The position numbers and the translations under genes were made by a program. From Gloeocapsa sp. PCC 73106 (GTDB taxonomy: Bacteria; Cyanobacteriota; Cyanobacteriia; Cyanobacteriales; Gloeocapsaceae): a stretch of DNA of 51,545 nucleotides. The DNA lies in assembly GCF_000332035.1 (NCBI RefSeq), contig NZ_ALVY01000211.1, positions 1 to 51,545 of the forward strand, written 5' to 3'. The notes under the pieces are model-generated. The model worked only from the letters and a program-made list of their open reading frames with translations. It searched no databases and had not been told where the DNA came from. This document shows positions 26,769 through 36,373 of the stretch, piece after piece; positions within the stretch are counted from its first letter, which is position 1; every line of letters starts with the position of its first letter.

Positions 26769-27329
26769 TCATGTCTCCCAAATTGGAACCAAATTAACCA
26801 CCAATTGGGGTAAAACCTTCTCACCCGAGAGATAACTGGGCGCTTTAACAACTTCGAGATCTTGATGGTAACGATAAATTTCTACCACTTGCGTTTTAGG
26901 GATAATTAGCCAGCCCAGACGTAAGCCATTATCTAGATATTCTTTCATTTTCTCGCGAGTAGCTTCTGGCTCATCGCTCTCTGATACTAACTCGATAACA
27001 AAATCAGGACATAGAGGTAAAAATTTTTTCCTTTGTTCTGTTGTTAGAGATTCCCATTTGACTTGAGTAATCCAACTGACATCAGGGGAACGTTTAGCGC
27101 CATTGGGAAGTGTAAATCCTGTAGAAGAATCAAAAGCTTTTCCTAACTGAGTTTGGCGATTCCAATTACCCAAATCTAAATATAACTCAAAGTTACGATT
27201 ACCCGTTTCTCCTCCAGTGGGTGGCATAATGATCAGTTCTCTCTTGGCAGTTAATTCTAAACGCAATTCACGGTTTGCTGAGGCTATTTTTTCAAACTGT
27301 TCATCGGTGAGTTTTAGACTACTTGCCAT
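26769..27329 (-). CDS. Uma2-family (DUF820) putative endonuclease
   Basis: The 186-residue protein has the family pattern LTDEQFEKIASANRELRLEL near the N-terminus, then MPPTGGETGNRN and GFTLPNGAKRSPDVSW. LCPDFVIELVSESDEPEATR and KMKEYLDNGLRLGWLIIPKT follow, with Asp, Glu and Lys in a PD-(D/E)XK-like arrangement. These genes occur in many copies in cyanobacteria, and their cellular role is not established. The start lies 4 nt after the inositol monophosphatase stop, so it is probably in the aroA operon. Confidence 0.85.
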   Translation of the reverse strand: MASSLKLTDEQFEKIASANRELRLELTAKRELIIMPPTGGETGNRNFELYLDLGNWNRQTQLGKAFDSSTGFTLPNGAKRSPDVSWITQVKWESLTTEQRKKFLPLCPDFVIELVSESDEPEATREKMKEYLDNGLRLGWLIIPKTQVVEIYRYHQDLEVVKAPSYLSGEKVLPQLVVNLVPIWET

Positions 27330-27333
27330 GACT

Positions 27334-28152
27334 TTAGATAAGGGTTAATTCGACAACCAAAGGCTTAAATACAGAGACTAACTCTTGATTACTCGCGCTT
27401 AAACAAGGAAAAGAAGTATTTTTATAGTTTTTACCCACAGTTAAAGGAAAAATTGGGTCAGGGTTTAAAGAAAGGAAACAACCCCCTGCGGCTTGAAGAA
27501 TTACCCAAGCACCAGCGATATCCCAAATCTTAGGGGTGGCTTCTACACCTCCGAGGGCGACACCTGCAGCTACTAGCAGGATATTATAACTGGCTACTCC
27601 AATCAGACGAATTTTACAGGGAAAGGGATTTTTCAGTAAAAAGGTACTGCGCGCACAGAGGTTAAAGAGGTGATTGTGACTGGGAGAATCATCGCTAGTG
27701 TGAATTGGTTCGTTATTTAAGTATGCGCCCGTTGGTCCAGTTAATCCAGATTCGCCATACCAATAGCCGTGAAAAGTTTGTTGAATTTGAGGGAAATAGA
27801 CAAAGCCAAACACGGGGGTACCTTGATAGAGTAATCCCAGAGAAATACCCCAAATGGGGATACCTCGGGTGAAATTGGTCGTTCCGTCGATGGGATCTAC
27901 AATCCAACACCAATCTTGTTCTGGAAATACATGCTCGGTTTCTTCGGTTAAAACGCCGTGAGTGGGAAATTCAGCGGCGATCGCCTCTCTAATGGTTAGA
28001 TCCGCCCAGCAGTCGGCTTGGGTGACTAAAGTTCCATCGGCTTTACGTTGGGGGGTTAATTTACCGAAATCAGTTAATAAGCGATCGCCCACGATTTTAG
28101 TCGTCTCCTGGGAAAAAGCGAGGACTTCCGTCCAAAATTGTGCTAAGTACAT
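27334..28152 (-). CDS. Inositol monophosphatase-family phosphatase
   Basis: The 272-residue product has the metal-binding motifs of the family: EETEH (about 71-75), [20 protein letters not shown] (about 88-107) and the C-terminal [15 protein letters not shown] (about 211-225). Such enzymes dephosphorylate inositol phosphates, fructose-1,6-bisphosphate or 3'-phosphoadenosine 5'-phosphate; the sequence does not decide which. Its start overlaps the aroA 3' end by 10 nt, so it is translationally coupled to aroA on the minus strand. Confidence 0.85.
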   Translation of the reverse strand: MYLAQFWTEVLAFSQETTKIVGDRLLTDFGKLTPQRKADGTLVTQADCWADLTIREAIAAEFPTHGVLTEETEHVFPEQDWCWIVDPIDGTTNFTRGIPIWGISLGLLYQGTPVFGFVYFPQIQQTFHGYWYGESGLTGPTGAYLNNEPIHTSDDSPSHNHLFNLCARSTFLLKNPFPCKIRLIGVASYNILLVAAGVALGGVEATPKIWDIAGAWVILQAAGGCFLSLNPDPIFPLTVGKNYKNTSFPCLSASNQELVSVFKPLVVELTLI

Positions 28153-29468
28153 ATATTTTTAAGAGTATCGATAAAATCAGGGTAAGAAACCGCCGCAGCA
28201 AGGGCGCCGTGAATTGTGGTAGTTTGACTAGCTCCAAGGGCTGCGATCGCTAGACTCATGGCGACTCGATGATCTGTGTAACTATCTACATTGGTTCCTT
28301 TTAAGGGAGTACCACCGGTGATCTCTAAACCATCGGGTAATTCAGTAATTTGCGCCCCGAGTCGATTTAATTCTCTAGCCATGACTGCTAGGCGATCGCT
28401 TTCTTTTACCCGCAATTCCGCTGCATCTCTAATTATAGTTGTCCCCTGAGCAAATACCGCCGCTACCGCTAAAATCGGTATCTCATCAATCAAACTGGGT
28501 ATTATGTCCCCCTCAATCCGACAGCTTTGTAACTTACTACTGCGTACCCGTAAATCTGCTACTGGTTCCCCTGCTATTATCTGTTCATTTTCTTTGGTAA
28601 TTTGGGCCCCCATGCGTTCTAGAATCGTCAATACTCCTGTGCGCGTGGGATTGACCCCTACCCTTTTAATTAGTAGTTCTGAACCCGATATAATTGCTCC
28701 TCCCACCAACCAAAAAGCCGCGGAACTAATATCCCCGGGAACTACTACTTTCTGTCCGGTTAATTGATTTTGTCCGGTAATAGTAACCGTCAGAGTTTCA
28801 AGATCGCTGTCAATTTGCGCGCCAAAGGCTTTAAGCATTCTTTCGCTGTGATCTCGAGATAAAGCAGGTTCCACCACTTTGGTTTCTCCGGCAACGTTTA
28901 AACCCGCCAACAGGATGCAGGATTTAACCTGAGCTGAAGCAACGGGAGAATGGTAAGTAATTGCTTGTAAGTGTTGTCCTCGAATCGCCAAGGGCGCCAG
29001 ATTATCGTTTTGACGTCCCCAAATTTGCGCACCCATCTGAGTTAGAGGTTTAATCACCCGAGACATGGGACGCGATCGCAAAGACTCATCTCCTGTCACT
29101 GTAAAAAATTTACCGGTTGCTGACGCCAATAAACCCAACATCAGGCGCATAGTTGTCCCAGAGTTGCCCGCATTCAACACAGATGTAGCTTCTTGTAGAT
29201 TATCTAAACCTTGACCTTGTATGATGACTTTTTCACTGTTAAGTTCGCTGATTTCTACTCCCATCCCCCGAAAACAGTCGGCTGTACTTAGGGGATCTTC
29301 TCCCAGTAATAAGCCTTCGATGGTGGTTGTTCCTTTAGCTATAGCCCCCAACATCAAAGCGCGATGAGAGATTGACTTATCTCCTGGTACTTGGATTGTT
29401 CCTCTTAGAGATATCCCTAAAGAAGGAGGAGTAATTACTAAATCTTGTTGCTGATAAAGCTCAATCAT
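28143..29468 (-). CDS. aroA: 3-phosphoshikimate 1-carboxyvinyltransferase (EPSP synthase)
   Basis: The 441-residue protein has the typical EPSP synthase signatures. The N-terminal [20 protein letters not shown] carries the shikimate-3-phosphate Lys and Ser. [19 protein letters not shown] follows, and [16 protein letters not shown] has the conserved Arg-Pro-Met region. The C-terminal half has [20 protein letters not shown] and [14 protein letters not shown]. The enzyme transfers the enolpyruvyl group of PEP to shikimate-3-phosphate in aromatic amino acid synthesis. It overlaps the inositol monophosphatase gene by 10 nt. Confidence 0.95.
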   Translation of the reverse strand: MIELYQQQDLVITPPSLGISLRGTIQVPGDKSISHRALMLGAIAKGTTTIEGLLLGEDPLSTADCFRGMGVEISELNSEKVIIQGQGLDNLQEATSVLNAGNSGTTMRLMLGLLASATGKFFTVTGDESLRSRPMSRVIKPLTQMGAQIWGRQNDNLAPLAIRGQHLQAITYHSPVASAQVKSCILLAGLNVAGETKVVEPALSRDHSERMLKAFGAQIDSDLETLTVTITGQNQLTGQKVVVPGDISSAAFWLVGGAIISGSELLIKRVGVNPTRTGVLTILERMGAQITKENEQIIAGEPVADLRVRSSKLQSCRIEGDIIPSLIDEIPILAVAAVFAQGTTIIRDAAELRVKESDRLAVMARELNRLGAQITELPDGLEITGGTPLKGTNVDSYTDHRVAMSLAIAALGASQTTTIHGALAAAVSYPDFIDTLKNICT

Positions 29469-29501
29469 AGAAAATCGCTAGTTAAGTTCGTGTTAACAGG
29501 T

Positions 29502-29535
29502 GCGACTCCTCCTGTCAAAAGAACAAGGGAGTCGC
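29502..29535. terminator. GC-rich hairpin between aroA and thioredoxin-like gene
   Basis: Arms 29502-29509 (GCGACTCC) and 29528-29535 (GGAGTCGC) form an 8-bp perfect stem with an 18-nt loop. On the plus strand it is followed by GTTTTG. It lies 19 nt past the thioredoxin stop and upstream of aroA, so it may end the thioredoxin transcript or act in the aroA leader. The U-run is weak on the minus strand. Confidence 0.4.
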
Positions 29536-29553
29536 GTTTTGACTTAAAATAAT

Positions 29554-29895
29554 TTAAGCAGAATGCGCAATTCTACTAAGCATAGTTGCATTAAGCAATC
29601 TTGCTAAATCTTCTTTTTTCTGAAATCCTTCTATTCTTCTGATATTTGTGCCCTTATCAAATAAGATTAGAGTAGGAAGGGTGGTAAGTCTATAAAAATT
29701 GGCTAACTTAAAATTCTCGTCAGCGTTGATCCCAATTACTCTGATTTGACTATCCCAATCGCTTTCAAATTTGGCTAGAACTGGGTTGATTAAACGACAC
29801 AAACCGCACCAGGGTGCCCAGAAATGAACTAGGACGGGTTGAGGTGCTTGCAAAATTTCTCGTGGAAAATTTTCTTCTGTAATAGAAAGGAGCAT
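29554..29895 (-). CDS. Thioredoxin-family protein with CGLC active site
   Basis: The 113-residue single-domain protein has the WAPWCGLC motif (Cys30 and Cys33), the conserved Asp-Glu segment GINADENF, and the cis-Pro loop TTLPTLILF. The usual thioredoxin CGPC is replaced by CGLC, and the C-terminus has IEGFQKKEDLARLL instead of the standard GxxPK motif. It is probably a dithiol-disulfide reductase or a related electron carrier; the changed dipeptide would alter its redox potential. It is monocistronic in appearance, with a hairpin after its stop. Confidence 0.85.
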   Translation of the reverse strand: MLLSITEENFPREILQAPQPVLVHFWAPWCGLCRLINPVLAKFESDWDSQIRVIGINADENFKLANFYRLTTLPTLILFDKGTNIRRIEGFQKKEDLARLLNATMLSRIAHSA

Positions 29896-29982
29896 AAGCT
29901 TAGTTTTAAAATCGTCTTTTAATCTGGACTTAAGACTATGCTATAGCATTTGGGATCACCTCGCCAAGGTTATTTCACCACA

Positions 29983-30690
29983 TTACCAATAAATTTTGTG
30001 GGTCACATTGATTAGCCAAGGATGACTCCACCAGAGTAAAAGCACAAAAGCGAGAACACCCGCGTAAGCAGGACGGGCAAATTCTTGCCATTTAAGGGCT
30101 TGTTTTCCCTCAAGAAGGGCCCGAAAAGGAATCACAGAGGTTCTCTGTTTAACGGCAAGAAAACTGTCTCCATAGCGTTGATGAAGACGGCGATCGCCGT
30201 GCCATACTCCAAAAAGATGATGGGCGACTAAACCGAGGGAAGTTACCAGGGTAAAACTACTCCCAATCCAAAGGGTATGGGCGATACACCACAATACCTG
30301 TCCTACCATTTGGGGATGTCTGGTGATGCGGATGATCCCGGTTTCGTAAAGATGTACCTCGGGTTTGGCGATCGCAGCGATCTCGAGTAAATTAAAAGTC
30401 GCCGGGTAAAGAAAAATAAATGAAACAGCAGAAATAGACCAAACTATCTGCTTGACTCCTTTAATACCCTGAACTTGCCACAGTTGCCGACCATCATAAC
30501 GATGGTTAAAAAAATAAGCAATTAAAATCACAGCTAAACTTAAACTAGCTATGGCGAAAACAACTCGATACAGTCGGGGTCCTATTTTACTTTCTCCCCA
30601 AGGTCTTAAAGCGGCTAAGCCACTATGAATTAAAGCGAAAGCAAATAAAAGCCCTAAGATAATGGTATGACTGTCAGTGAGCCAAAGCAT
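29983..30690 (-). CDS. NnrU-family membrane protein
   Basis: The 235-residue protein has about six predicted membrane segments (for example LAVILIAYFF, IVWSISAVSFIFLYPATF, and AYAGVLAFVLLLWW near the end). It also has the family signature ITRHPQMVGQVLWCIAHTLW with conserved His residues, then VAHHLFGVWHGDRRL. This family includes plant zeta-carotene isomerase (Z-ISO) and bacterial NnrU, a haem-containing protein. The cyanobacterial function is not fixed, and the carotenoid role is only possible. It is divergent from rbcR, with a 91-bp shared intergenic region. Confidence 0.8.
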   Translation of the reverse strand: MLWLTDSHTIILGLLFAFALIHSGLAALRPWGESKIGPRLYRVVFAIASLSLAVILIAYFFNHRYDGRQLWQVQGIKGVKQIVWSISAVSFIFLYPATFNLLEIAAIAKPEVHLYETGIIRITRHPQMVGQVLWCIAHTLWIGSSFTLVTSLGLVAHHLFGVWHGDRRLHQRYGDSFLAVKQRTSVIPFRALLEGKQALKWQEFARPAYAGVLAFVLLLWWSHPWLINVTHKIYW

Positions 30691-30781
30691 CTAGATAATT
30701 ATTAATCAATAGTTGTTTCTATGATAATGTCAATTTGAGAGAGCTGATAACCAGAACCTATTGTTTTCTCTCCTTAACACT

Positions 30782-31804
30782 ATGTCTGAGATTCCTTTTA
30801 CTATCGATCAACTCCGTATCCTGTTGGCGATCGCCACCGAGGGGAGTTTTAAAAGAGCAGCCGATAGTCTCTACGTCTCACAACCGGCTGTCAGTCTACA
30901 AATACAAAATTTAGAAAAACAGCTTGATGTTCCTTTGTTCGATCGTGGTGGTCGCAAAGCACAATTAACAGAAGCGGGGAAGTTACTACTAACTTATGGG
31001 GAAAAAATTATCAGTCTTTGTCAAGAAACTTGTAGTGCTATCGAAGATTTACAAAATTTGCAGGGAGGAACTTTGAGCGTTGGCGCTTCTCAAACCACTG
31101 GTACTTATCTGCTACCGCGCATGATTGGCTTATTCAGACAAAAATATCCCCGGGTGGGTGTACAACTGCAAGTCCATTCTACTCGACGCACTTCCTGGGC
31201 TGTAGCTAATGGACAAGTAGATTTAGCGATCGTTGGTGGGGAAGTACCTCCGGAACTTCAGGATATTTTGACGATTATTCCCTACTGTGAAGATGAATTA
31301 GCTCTGATTCTACCCCCTAACCATCCTTTGGCGTCTGGAGGCAAAATTCATAAAGAAGATCTCTATGATCTCCATTTTATCGCTCTTGACTCTCAATCTA
31401 CCATACGCAAAGTCATCGATCAAGTACTTAGTCGCTATGATATCAACACTAAACGTCTTAAAATTGAAATGGAACTAAATTCTATTGAGGCGATTAAAAA
31501 TGCTGTTCAATCTGGACTTGGTGTGGCTTTTGTCTCTGTCACAGCCATTGAAAAAGAACTAGGAATGCACCTTCTTTATTCTCCCGGTATAGAAGGGGTA
31601 GAGGTTAAAAGAATACTTTCGGTAATCATCAGTACTCAAAGATATCGCTCTAAAGCGGCAGAAGCATTCATGGAAGAGATTTTACCTCAATTTGCTAGTA
31701 AACCAGAGAATTTGGATTTTGGGCGTTTTTATCCTCAACCTCGAGATTTTGGGACTATTGCCTCGGATTTGGCTGACTCCGACGATTTAGGCGAAATAGA
31801 ATGA
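30782..31804 (+). CDS. rbcR: LysR-family regulator, RbcR (Ycf30) type
   Basis: I start at ATG 30782 ([20 protein letters not shown]), since the family begins at MSExPFT; this gives 340 residues. The N-terminal HTH ([20 protein letters not shown]) and the following [20 protein letters not shown] are very close to cyanobacterial and plastid RbcR. RbcR controls the RuBisCO operon and CO2 response by binding a metabolite in the periplasmic-protein-like domain. The C-terminal tail ([20 protein letters not shown] and on) is also seen in the family. The final codons overlap the start of a TPR gene (ATGA at 31801-31804). Confidence 0.9.
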   Translation: MSEIPFTIDQLRILLAIATEGSFKRAADSLYVSQPAVSLQIQNLEKQLDVPLFDRGGRKAQLTEAGKLLLTYGEKIISLCQETCSAIEDLQNLQGGTLSVGASQTTGTYLLPRMIGLFRQKYPRVGVQLQVHSTRRTSWAVANGQVDLAIVGGEVPPELQDILTIIPYCEDELALILPPNHPLASGGKIHKEDLYDLHFIALDSQSTIRKVIDQVLSRYDINTKRLKIEMELNSIEAIKNAVQSGLGVAFVSVTAIEKELGMHLLYSPGIEGVEVKRILSVIISTQRYRSKAAEAFMEEILPQFASKPENLDFGRFYPQPRDFGTIASDLADSDDLGEIE

Positions 31805-32523
31805 GTAATAGTAGATTTAACTTAACTTTTAGAGTACTTGAGTGTCGTCCTGATTCCTATCAAGGTTGGTACCAACAGGGGAATCTATTGAGAGATAGGG
31901 GTTGCTATCAAGAGGCTCTGATTAGTTACGAAAAAGCTTTAGAATATTATCCAAATGATTATTGGTCATGGTATCTCAGAGGAAAGGTTCTAGAAAGTCT
32001 CAAGCATTATCTAGAAGCAACTACTAGCTACGCTCGTGCTTCAGAGATTAAACCACGCAACTATTGGGCTTGGTACGATGAAGGTTGTCTTAATCTGGAA
32101 CGGGTACAAGATTATAAAAGAGCGATTATTTGTTTTAATCAAGCCTTAAGCGTAATGCCTAATAATTATTGGGCACTTTATCGTTTGGGGGAAACTTGGC
32201 GATTATCAGGAGATTACCCGACAGCGATCGCTTACTACGATGATGCTTTAACATTGCGCACAGGAGATTATTGGGCAATCTATCGTCGTGGTGATGCTTT
32301 AAGACTCTGGGGAAGATTAACCGAAGCTCTCTGTGACTACGCTCAAGCCGCTACAATTAAACCTGAAGATTATTGGACTTGGTATCAACAGGGTGCAATT
32401 TATCAACAACTAGGACGTTTTCCAGAAGCTATACACTGCTACGAAAAAGCTTTAGCCGTTGATCCGGTAGATGAGTATGCTGATGAAGGTTTAAAAGCTT
32501 GTGTAGCAGCGCTGCAGAGCTAA
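31801..32523 (+). CDS. TPR-repeat protein coupled to rbcR
   Basis: The 240-residue protein consists of about six TPR units with an unusual repeated block, YW(S/A/T)WY(L/Q/D)(R/E)G, for example [20 protein letters not shown] and [20 protein letters not shown]. No signal peptide is visible. Its start codon overlaps the rbcR stop by 4 nt, so the two are translated together. A scaffold function with RbcR or its target system is possible but not shown. Confidence 0.8.
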   Translation: MSNSRFNLTFRVLECRPDSYQGWYQQGNLLRDRGCYQEALISYEKALEYYPNDYWSWYLRGKVLESLKHYLEATTSYARASEIKPRNYWAWYDEGCLNLERVQDYKRAIICFNQALSVMPNNYWALYRLGETWRLSGDYPTAIAYYDDALTLRTGDYWAIYRRGDALRLWGRLTEALCDYAQAATIKPEDYWTWYQQGAIYQQLGRFPEAIHCYEKALAVDPVDEYADEGLKACVAALQS

Positions 32524-32707
32524 AATAAGAAGATAGTTTTCCAGAAAATATTGCCGTTTTTTCTTTCTTGGGTATCTTAACTCGCAGTTAATCCGCCAAA
32601 TCTCAGCCCAAAGTCAAGACCCCAAATCGCCTAGAAAGCAACCAAGGGCGGTACCTAATTTAAGGATAACAGTTAAAAGCGATTCTATCGCCTAGATGAT
32701 TCTACTC

Positions 32708-32740
32708 TGGTGCAAGAAATAAAGTAGCACCATGCTATAA
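32708..32740 (+). promoter_or_regulatory. Putative promoter of M16 gene with overlapping hairpin
   Basis: An extended -10 like TGCTATAAT ends at 32740 (TATAAT at 32735-32740). A hairpin TGGTGC / GCACCA (32708-32713 and 32727-32732) overlaps the -35 position. The ATG follows 41 nt after the -10. The 257-bp gap from 32524 to 32780 shows no gene; no sRNA motif is recognised in it. Confidence 0.4.
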
Positions 32741-32780
32741 TTACAGGGACATCGCGCTTCTAGCTGTAAAAATACTCTCC

Positions 32781-34049
32781 ATGCAATCTGCTCTATCCTA
32801 CTCAACCCTGGACAACGGTATTACTCTAATCACGCTCACAAACAATAGTAGTGATGTGATCGCAGGTAGAATTTTTCTGAAAAATGCAGGAGCAAGATGG
32901 GAACAACGAACCAAAGCAGGATTATCTCAACTGCTAACCTCGGTAATTACTAAAGGCACAGAAAAGTTAACAGCCTTAGATTTAGCCGATAAGATAGAAT
33001 CAATGGGCGCTAGTTTGGGTGCTGATGCATCCTTTGATTACTTGCTTTTTAGCCTCAAAACCGTTAGCAGTGACTTTCGGGAAATACTCGCTATAGCTGC
33101 AGAAATAATGCGATCGCCTAGTTTTCCCACCACAGAAGTAGAGTTAGAAAAACAGTTAACACAACAAAATATTCGTTCGCAACAAGAATCACCCTTTAAC
33201 GTCGCTTTTAGTCAATTGAGAGAAGCAATCTACCGAGATCACCCCTACAGTCTCTCGGTTTTAGGAACAGAAACTACCTTAGCTACCCTCAGTGAAGCCG
33301 ACTTGAAAGCCTATCATCAGCTTTATTTTCGCCCCGATCAACTCGTAATTAGTCTCTCTGGTCGTCTAGAACCAGAAATAGCCAGAAACTGGGTAGAAGA
33401 GACCTTCGGTGACTGGAAAAATCCCCCAATGACTCCCCAAATACTCGATTTTCCTCTATTAATCTCTAAACCGGAAACTCGTTCTACCCACCAAAACACT
33501 CAACAGGCGATCGTGATGCTGGGTTATCTCACTCCCGGGGTAAAAAGTCCCGAATACCCTATCTTTAAAGTGTTAACTACCTATCTGGGTAATGGCTTAT
33601 CTAGCCGTCTGTTCGTGGAATTGCGAGAAAAACGTGGTTTAGCTTATGATGTGTCCGCTTTTTATCCCACTAGACTAGATCAGTCCAATTTTACCGTCTA
33701 TATGGGTACAGCACCGGAAAATGCCGCGATCGCTCAAGAGGGCTTAAGATCAGAAGTAGATCGTCTCTGTACCACACCCCTGAGTGAAACTGAAATGCAA
33801 GTAGCTAAAAACAAGCTTTTAGGTCAATACGCCCTAGGAAAACAAGCTAACGGCGAAATCGCCCAAATTTACGGCTGGTATGAAACTTTGGGACTGGGGA
33901 TTAATTATGACCTAGATTTTCCTGACCAAATTAACGCGGTAACTTCCGAACAAGTGCAAGAAGTAGCCCAAACCTATTTAACTGAACCCTATATCTCTCT
34001 GGTAGGACCTGAATCGGCGATTTATTCATCTCCAAAGGTTCTCAGTTAA
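32781..34049 (+). CDS. M16-family peptidase-like protein, catalytic site lost
   Basis: The 422-residue protein has the M16 fold, with NSSDVIAGRIFLKNAGARWE near the start, then YLTPGVKSPEYPIFKVL and GNGLSSRLFVELREKRGLAY (conserved Arg/Tyr segment) in the second domain. At the catalytic position, where active proteins have HxxEH, this one has Q50-L-L-T53-S54, so zinc binding is lost. Such proteins are usually the non-catalytic partner of a two-subunit M16B processing peptidase. The catalytic partner is not in the window. The 3' end overlaps the DUF29 gene by 24 nt tail to tail. Confidence 0.85.
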   Translation: MQSALSYSTLDNGITLITLTNNSSDVIAGRIFLKNAGARWEQRTKAGLSQLLTSVITKGTEKLTALDLADKIESMGASLGADASFDYLLFSLKTVSSDFREILAIAAEIMRSPSFPTTEVELEKQLTQQNIRSQQESPFNVAFSQLREAIYRDHPYSLSVLGTETTLATLSEADLKAYHQLYFRPDQLVISLSGRLEPEIARNWVEETFGDWKNPPMTPQILDFPLLISKPETRSTHQNTQQAIVMLGYLTPGVKSPEYPIFKVLTTYLGNGLSSRLFVELREKRGLAYDVSAFYPTRLDQSNFTVYMGTAPENAAIAQEGLRSEVDRLCTTPLSETEMQVAKNKLLGQYALGKQANGEIAQIYGWYETLGLGINYDLDFPDQINAVTSEQVQEVAQTYLTEPYISLVGPESAIYSSPKVLS

Positions 34050-34472
34050 CAAAATCTCTACATCATTAGGAAATGGACAATCATCAGGAAAGTCTGTATC
34101 AGGATAACCCTCTCTCACATTTTCTAAAGCCATTTGATAACTTTTAGATAAAATTTCCAGAACAAAAAGTCTTAAACTAGGTGAATCTTCTAACTCAATT
34201 TTTAATCGCTGACGAAAGTTTCTAATTTCAATCTCCCAACCGCGATAACAGTCAGACATCAATACATAACGTCGTTTTAATAAATGTTCTAATAGACGAA
34301 CTAAAAAACTACGTACTGCTTTACGTTGACTTTTTCCCAAAGATTCAATCTCCTCAATTACATTCTCCCAATCAATTTGATTAAAATCTTGGTTTTTTAA
34401 TTTGCTAACAATCTCGTCAATCCAGAGAGCAAAATCTTTGTCGTAGAGAGTTTTAACAGTTTTCTGTGTCAT
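34026..34472 (-). CDS. DUF29-domain protein
   Basis: The 148-residue product has the family pattern LYDKDFALWIDEIVSKLKNQ, followed by DWENVIEEIESLGKSQRKAV and SFLVRLLEHLLKRRY. This is an all-helical domain of unknown function, frequent in cyanobacteria in multiple copies. The ending FPDDCPFPNDVEILLTENLW is also typical. It is convergent with the M16-like gene with a 24-nt overlap and divergent from the dienelactone hydrolase gene. Some DUF29 proteins have been suggested to be toxin-related; nothing here supports that. Confidence 0.85.
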   Translation of the reverse strand: MTQKTVKTLYDKDFALWIDEIVSKLKNQDFNQIDWENVIEEIESLGKSQRKAVRSFLVRLLEHLLKRRYVLMSDCYRGWEIEIRNFRQRLKIELEDSPSLRLFVLEILSKSYQMALENVREGYPDTDFPDDCPFPNDVEILLTENLWR

Positions 34473-34532
34473 CGTTTTGACCTCAAATCATTATAGAATA
34501 AAGAAATTATTGTAGAAACAAAAAATTATTTG

Positions 34533-35270
34533 ATGATTATTAACACACGTAATACTAGTATCATCGTTAACGATAATTTGATGCGCGTCTATGTAGCTAG
34601 TCCTGCAGTATCAGGTAAATACCCCGGAATTATCTTTTATTCTGATATCTATCAGTTAGGAGGTCCGATGCTGCGTTTAGCTAATTATCTCGCAGGTTAT
34701 GGCTACGTCGTCGTCGCACCGGAAATTTTTCACCGTCAACTTCCGATAGGTACCGCTATAGAACCTAATGATTTGGGTAGAATTCAAGGAAACGAGGCGG
34801 CACGTCTGACTAGTTTATCTGAGTTTGACGCTGATGCCCATGCTTTAATTGATTTTCTCTCTCAAGAAACCGAAGTTAATACTAATAGATTGGGCGCGTT
34901 CGGTTTTTGTATAGGTGGTCATTTGGCTTTTCGTTCTGGTTTTAACTCAGAAATTAAAGCTACTGTTTGTTGTTATCCTACAGGAATTCATAGCGGCAAA
35001 TTAGGTCGAGAAACAGCCGATACTTTTAGTAAAATTCCGGACCTAAAATCTCCAGTCTTGCTAATTTTTGGGACTCAAGATCCTCATATACCTGAAACAG
35101 GACGAGCACAAATTCTTCAATCTTTGGAACAGCATCAAATACCACACCAAACCGCCATTTATGAAGCTAATCATACTTTTATGAGAGATGACGGCTATCG
35201 TTATGATCCGGTAGCTACTAATTTAGCCTGGGGTGAAATTACCCAGTTTTTAAGTAAACATCTTGCTTAA
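34533..35270 (+). CDS. Dienelactone hydrolase-family protein
   Basis: I start at ATG 34533; a TTG one codon upstream is a weaker choice. The 245-residue alpha/beta hydrolase has the nucleophile elbow FGFCIGGH (Cys nucleophile, as in dienelactone hydrolases), then LLIFGTQDPHIPETGRAQIL with the Asp, and YEANHTFMRDD with the His. These complete the Cys-Asp-His triad of the DLH family. The natural substrate is not known; an aromatic-degradation gene cluster is not present. The stop overlaps the ComFB gene tail to tail by 4 nt. Confidence 0.9.
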   Translation: MIINTRNTSIIVNDNLMRVYVASPAVSGKYPGIIFYSDIYQLGGPMLRLANYLAGYGYVVVAPEIFHRQLPIGTAIEPNDLGRIQGNEAARLTSLSEFDADAHALIDFLSQETEVNTNRLGAFGFCIGGHLAFRSGFNSEIKATVCCYPTGIHSGKLGRETADTFSKIPDLKSPVLLIFGTQDPHIPETGRAQILQSLEQHQIPHQTAIYEANHTFMRDDGYRYDPVATNLAWGEITQFLSKHLA

Positions 35271-35776
35271 AGACGATAACGAGTATCTTCCCAATCGAAG
35301 GATAATTCGAGCCTGAGTTTATGAATTTCTGCTTCTGTTAGTTCGTCCTGCATAATTTTCATAATGATTTGTTTAAAAATTTTTAAGACAAAACTAGCAT
35401 CTTTGTTCGGTAAAATAGTAGTTAATTCCGATAAGATATGCTTGATTTGTCTTTCTTCTTTTGTTTCCTTTGGTTTTAGCTCAGTAAGAGGTCTAAAAGA
35501 ACGATAGGGTTCTTGGAAAATCGCAGCAAATGCTTCTTTTACCGTAGCTTCTATTTTGGTTTTGAGTATCAGTTCACCTTTAAGTTTTTGATAAGTAAAT
35601 CCCTCCTCGGAAGAAGCGTAAAGAGAGGGTAAGCGATTTAAGGCATAACTGATAATTTCTAATGAGTTAATCTGCCTAGTTACGGACTCAGAATGATAAC
35701 ATATTTGTCTTGCGACTTCCTCAGCTACCAATACTTCCATAACATTGCGGATAACTTGGGGGTTGGAGTTGTTCAT
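35267..35776 (-). CDS. ComFB-domain protein, long copy
   Basis: The 169-residue product contains a ComFB domain in its N-terminal 100 residues: VIRNVMEVLVAEEVARQI, SLEIISYALNRLPSLYASSE and EATVKEAFAAIFQEPYRSF. A C-terminal extension (about 100-169) with KHILSELTTILPNKDASFVL and helices has no counterpart in the next copy. ComFB-type proteins in cyanobacteria have been described as cyclic-di-GMP receptors (CdgR type). The N-terminal half is nearly the same as 35925-36245, so these are tandem duplicates. Confidence 0.75.
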   Translation of the reverse strand: MNNSNPQVIRNVMEVLVAEEVARQICYHSESVTRQINSLEIISYALNRLPSLYASSEEGFTYQKLKGELILKTKIEATVKEAFAAIFQEPYRSFRPLTELKPKETKEERQIKHILSELTTILPNKDASFVLKIFKQIIMKIMQDELTEAEIHKLRLELSFDWEDTRYRL

Positions 35777-35924
35777 GATTCCCAGTCATTTAAGGATGCT
35801 GCGACTTAGATCATAACATAATGGACTATTAACTTAAATTAAATAAGGTTTTAGGAGACGCGATCGCATTTTAATAACAAGTGTCCGAAAATTATCTGCT
35901 GTTAACTAGGGTTGAGCTGCCAAT

Positions 35925-36245
35925 CTATGTTATTTCTTCTGGTGTTAGCTGAGTCAGTGGCTTAAAAGAACGATGGGGTTCTTGAAAAATTACCGTAAAT
36001 GCTTCTTTTACCGTGGCTTTTATTTTCGTTTCGAGTGTCAGTTCACCTTTAAATTTTTGATAAATGAATCCTTCCTCAGAAGAAGCGTAGAGAGAGGGTA
36101 AACGATTTAAGGCATAACCGATAACTTCTAATGAGTTAATACAAGTAGTTGTGGACTGAGAGTAATCTGATATTTGTCTGTTGACTTCATCAGCCACTAA
36201 CACTTCCATCGCATTGCGGATGACTTGGTTGTCGAAGTTGTTCAT
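35925..36245 (-). CDS. ComFB-domain protein, short copy
   Basis: The 106-residue protein is a tandem paralogue of the preceding copy, with VIRNAMEVLVADEVNRQI, SLEVIGYALNRLPSLYASSE and KATVKEAFTVIFQEPHRSFK. It stops at LTPEEIT where the long copy continues for about 65 residues, so either it is a short natural form or it has been truncated by a nonsense change. Both copies have their own ATG with similar flanks. A c-di-GMP-binding role is inferred from the family. Confidence 0.7.
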   Translation of the reverse strand: MNNFDNQVIRNAMEVLVADEVNRQISDYSQSTTTCINSLEVIGYALNRLPSLYASSEEGFIYQKFKGELTLETKIKATVKEAFTVIFQEPHRSFKPLTQLTPEEIT

Positions 36246-36373
36246 GATCTTTACTTAACATTTCTTTACATTATAAGATATCGTAAATAAAATATCAAGA
36301 GGTAATCGGCGATCGCCCTCATAACTTAAGTATTAACCTTGACTTAATCAAAGATTAAACGGTTGTTAACGTC

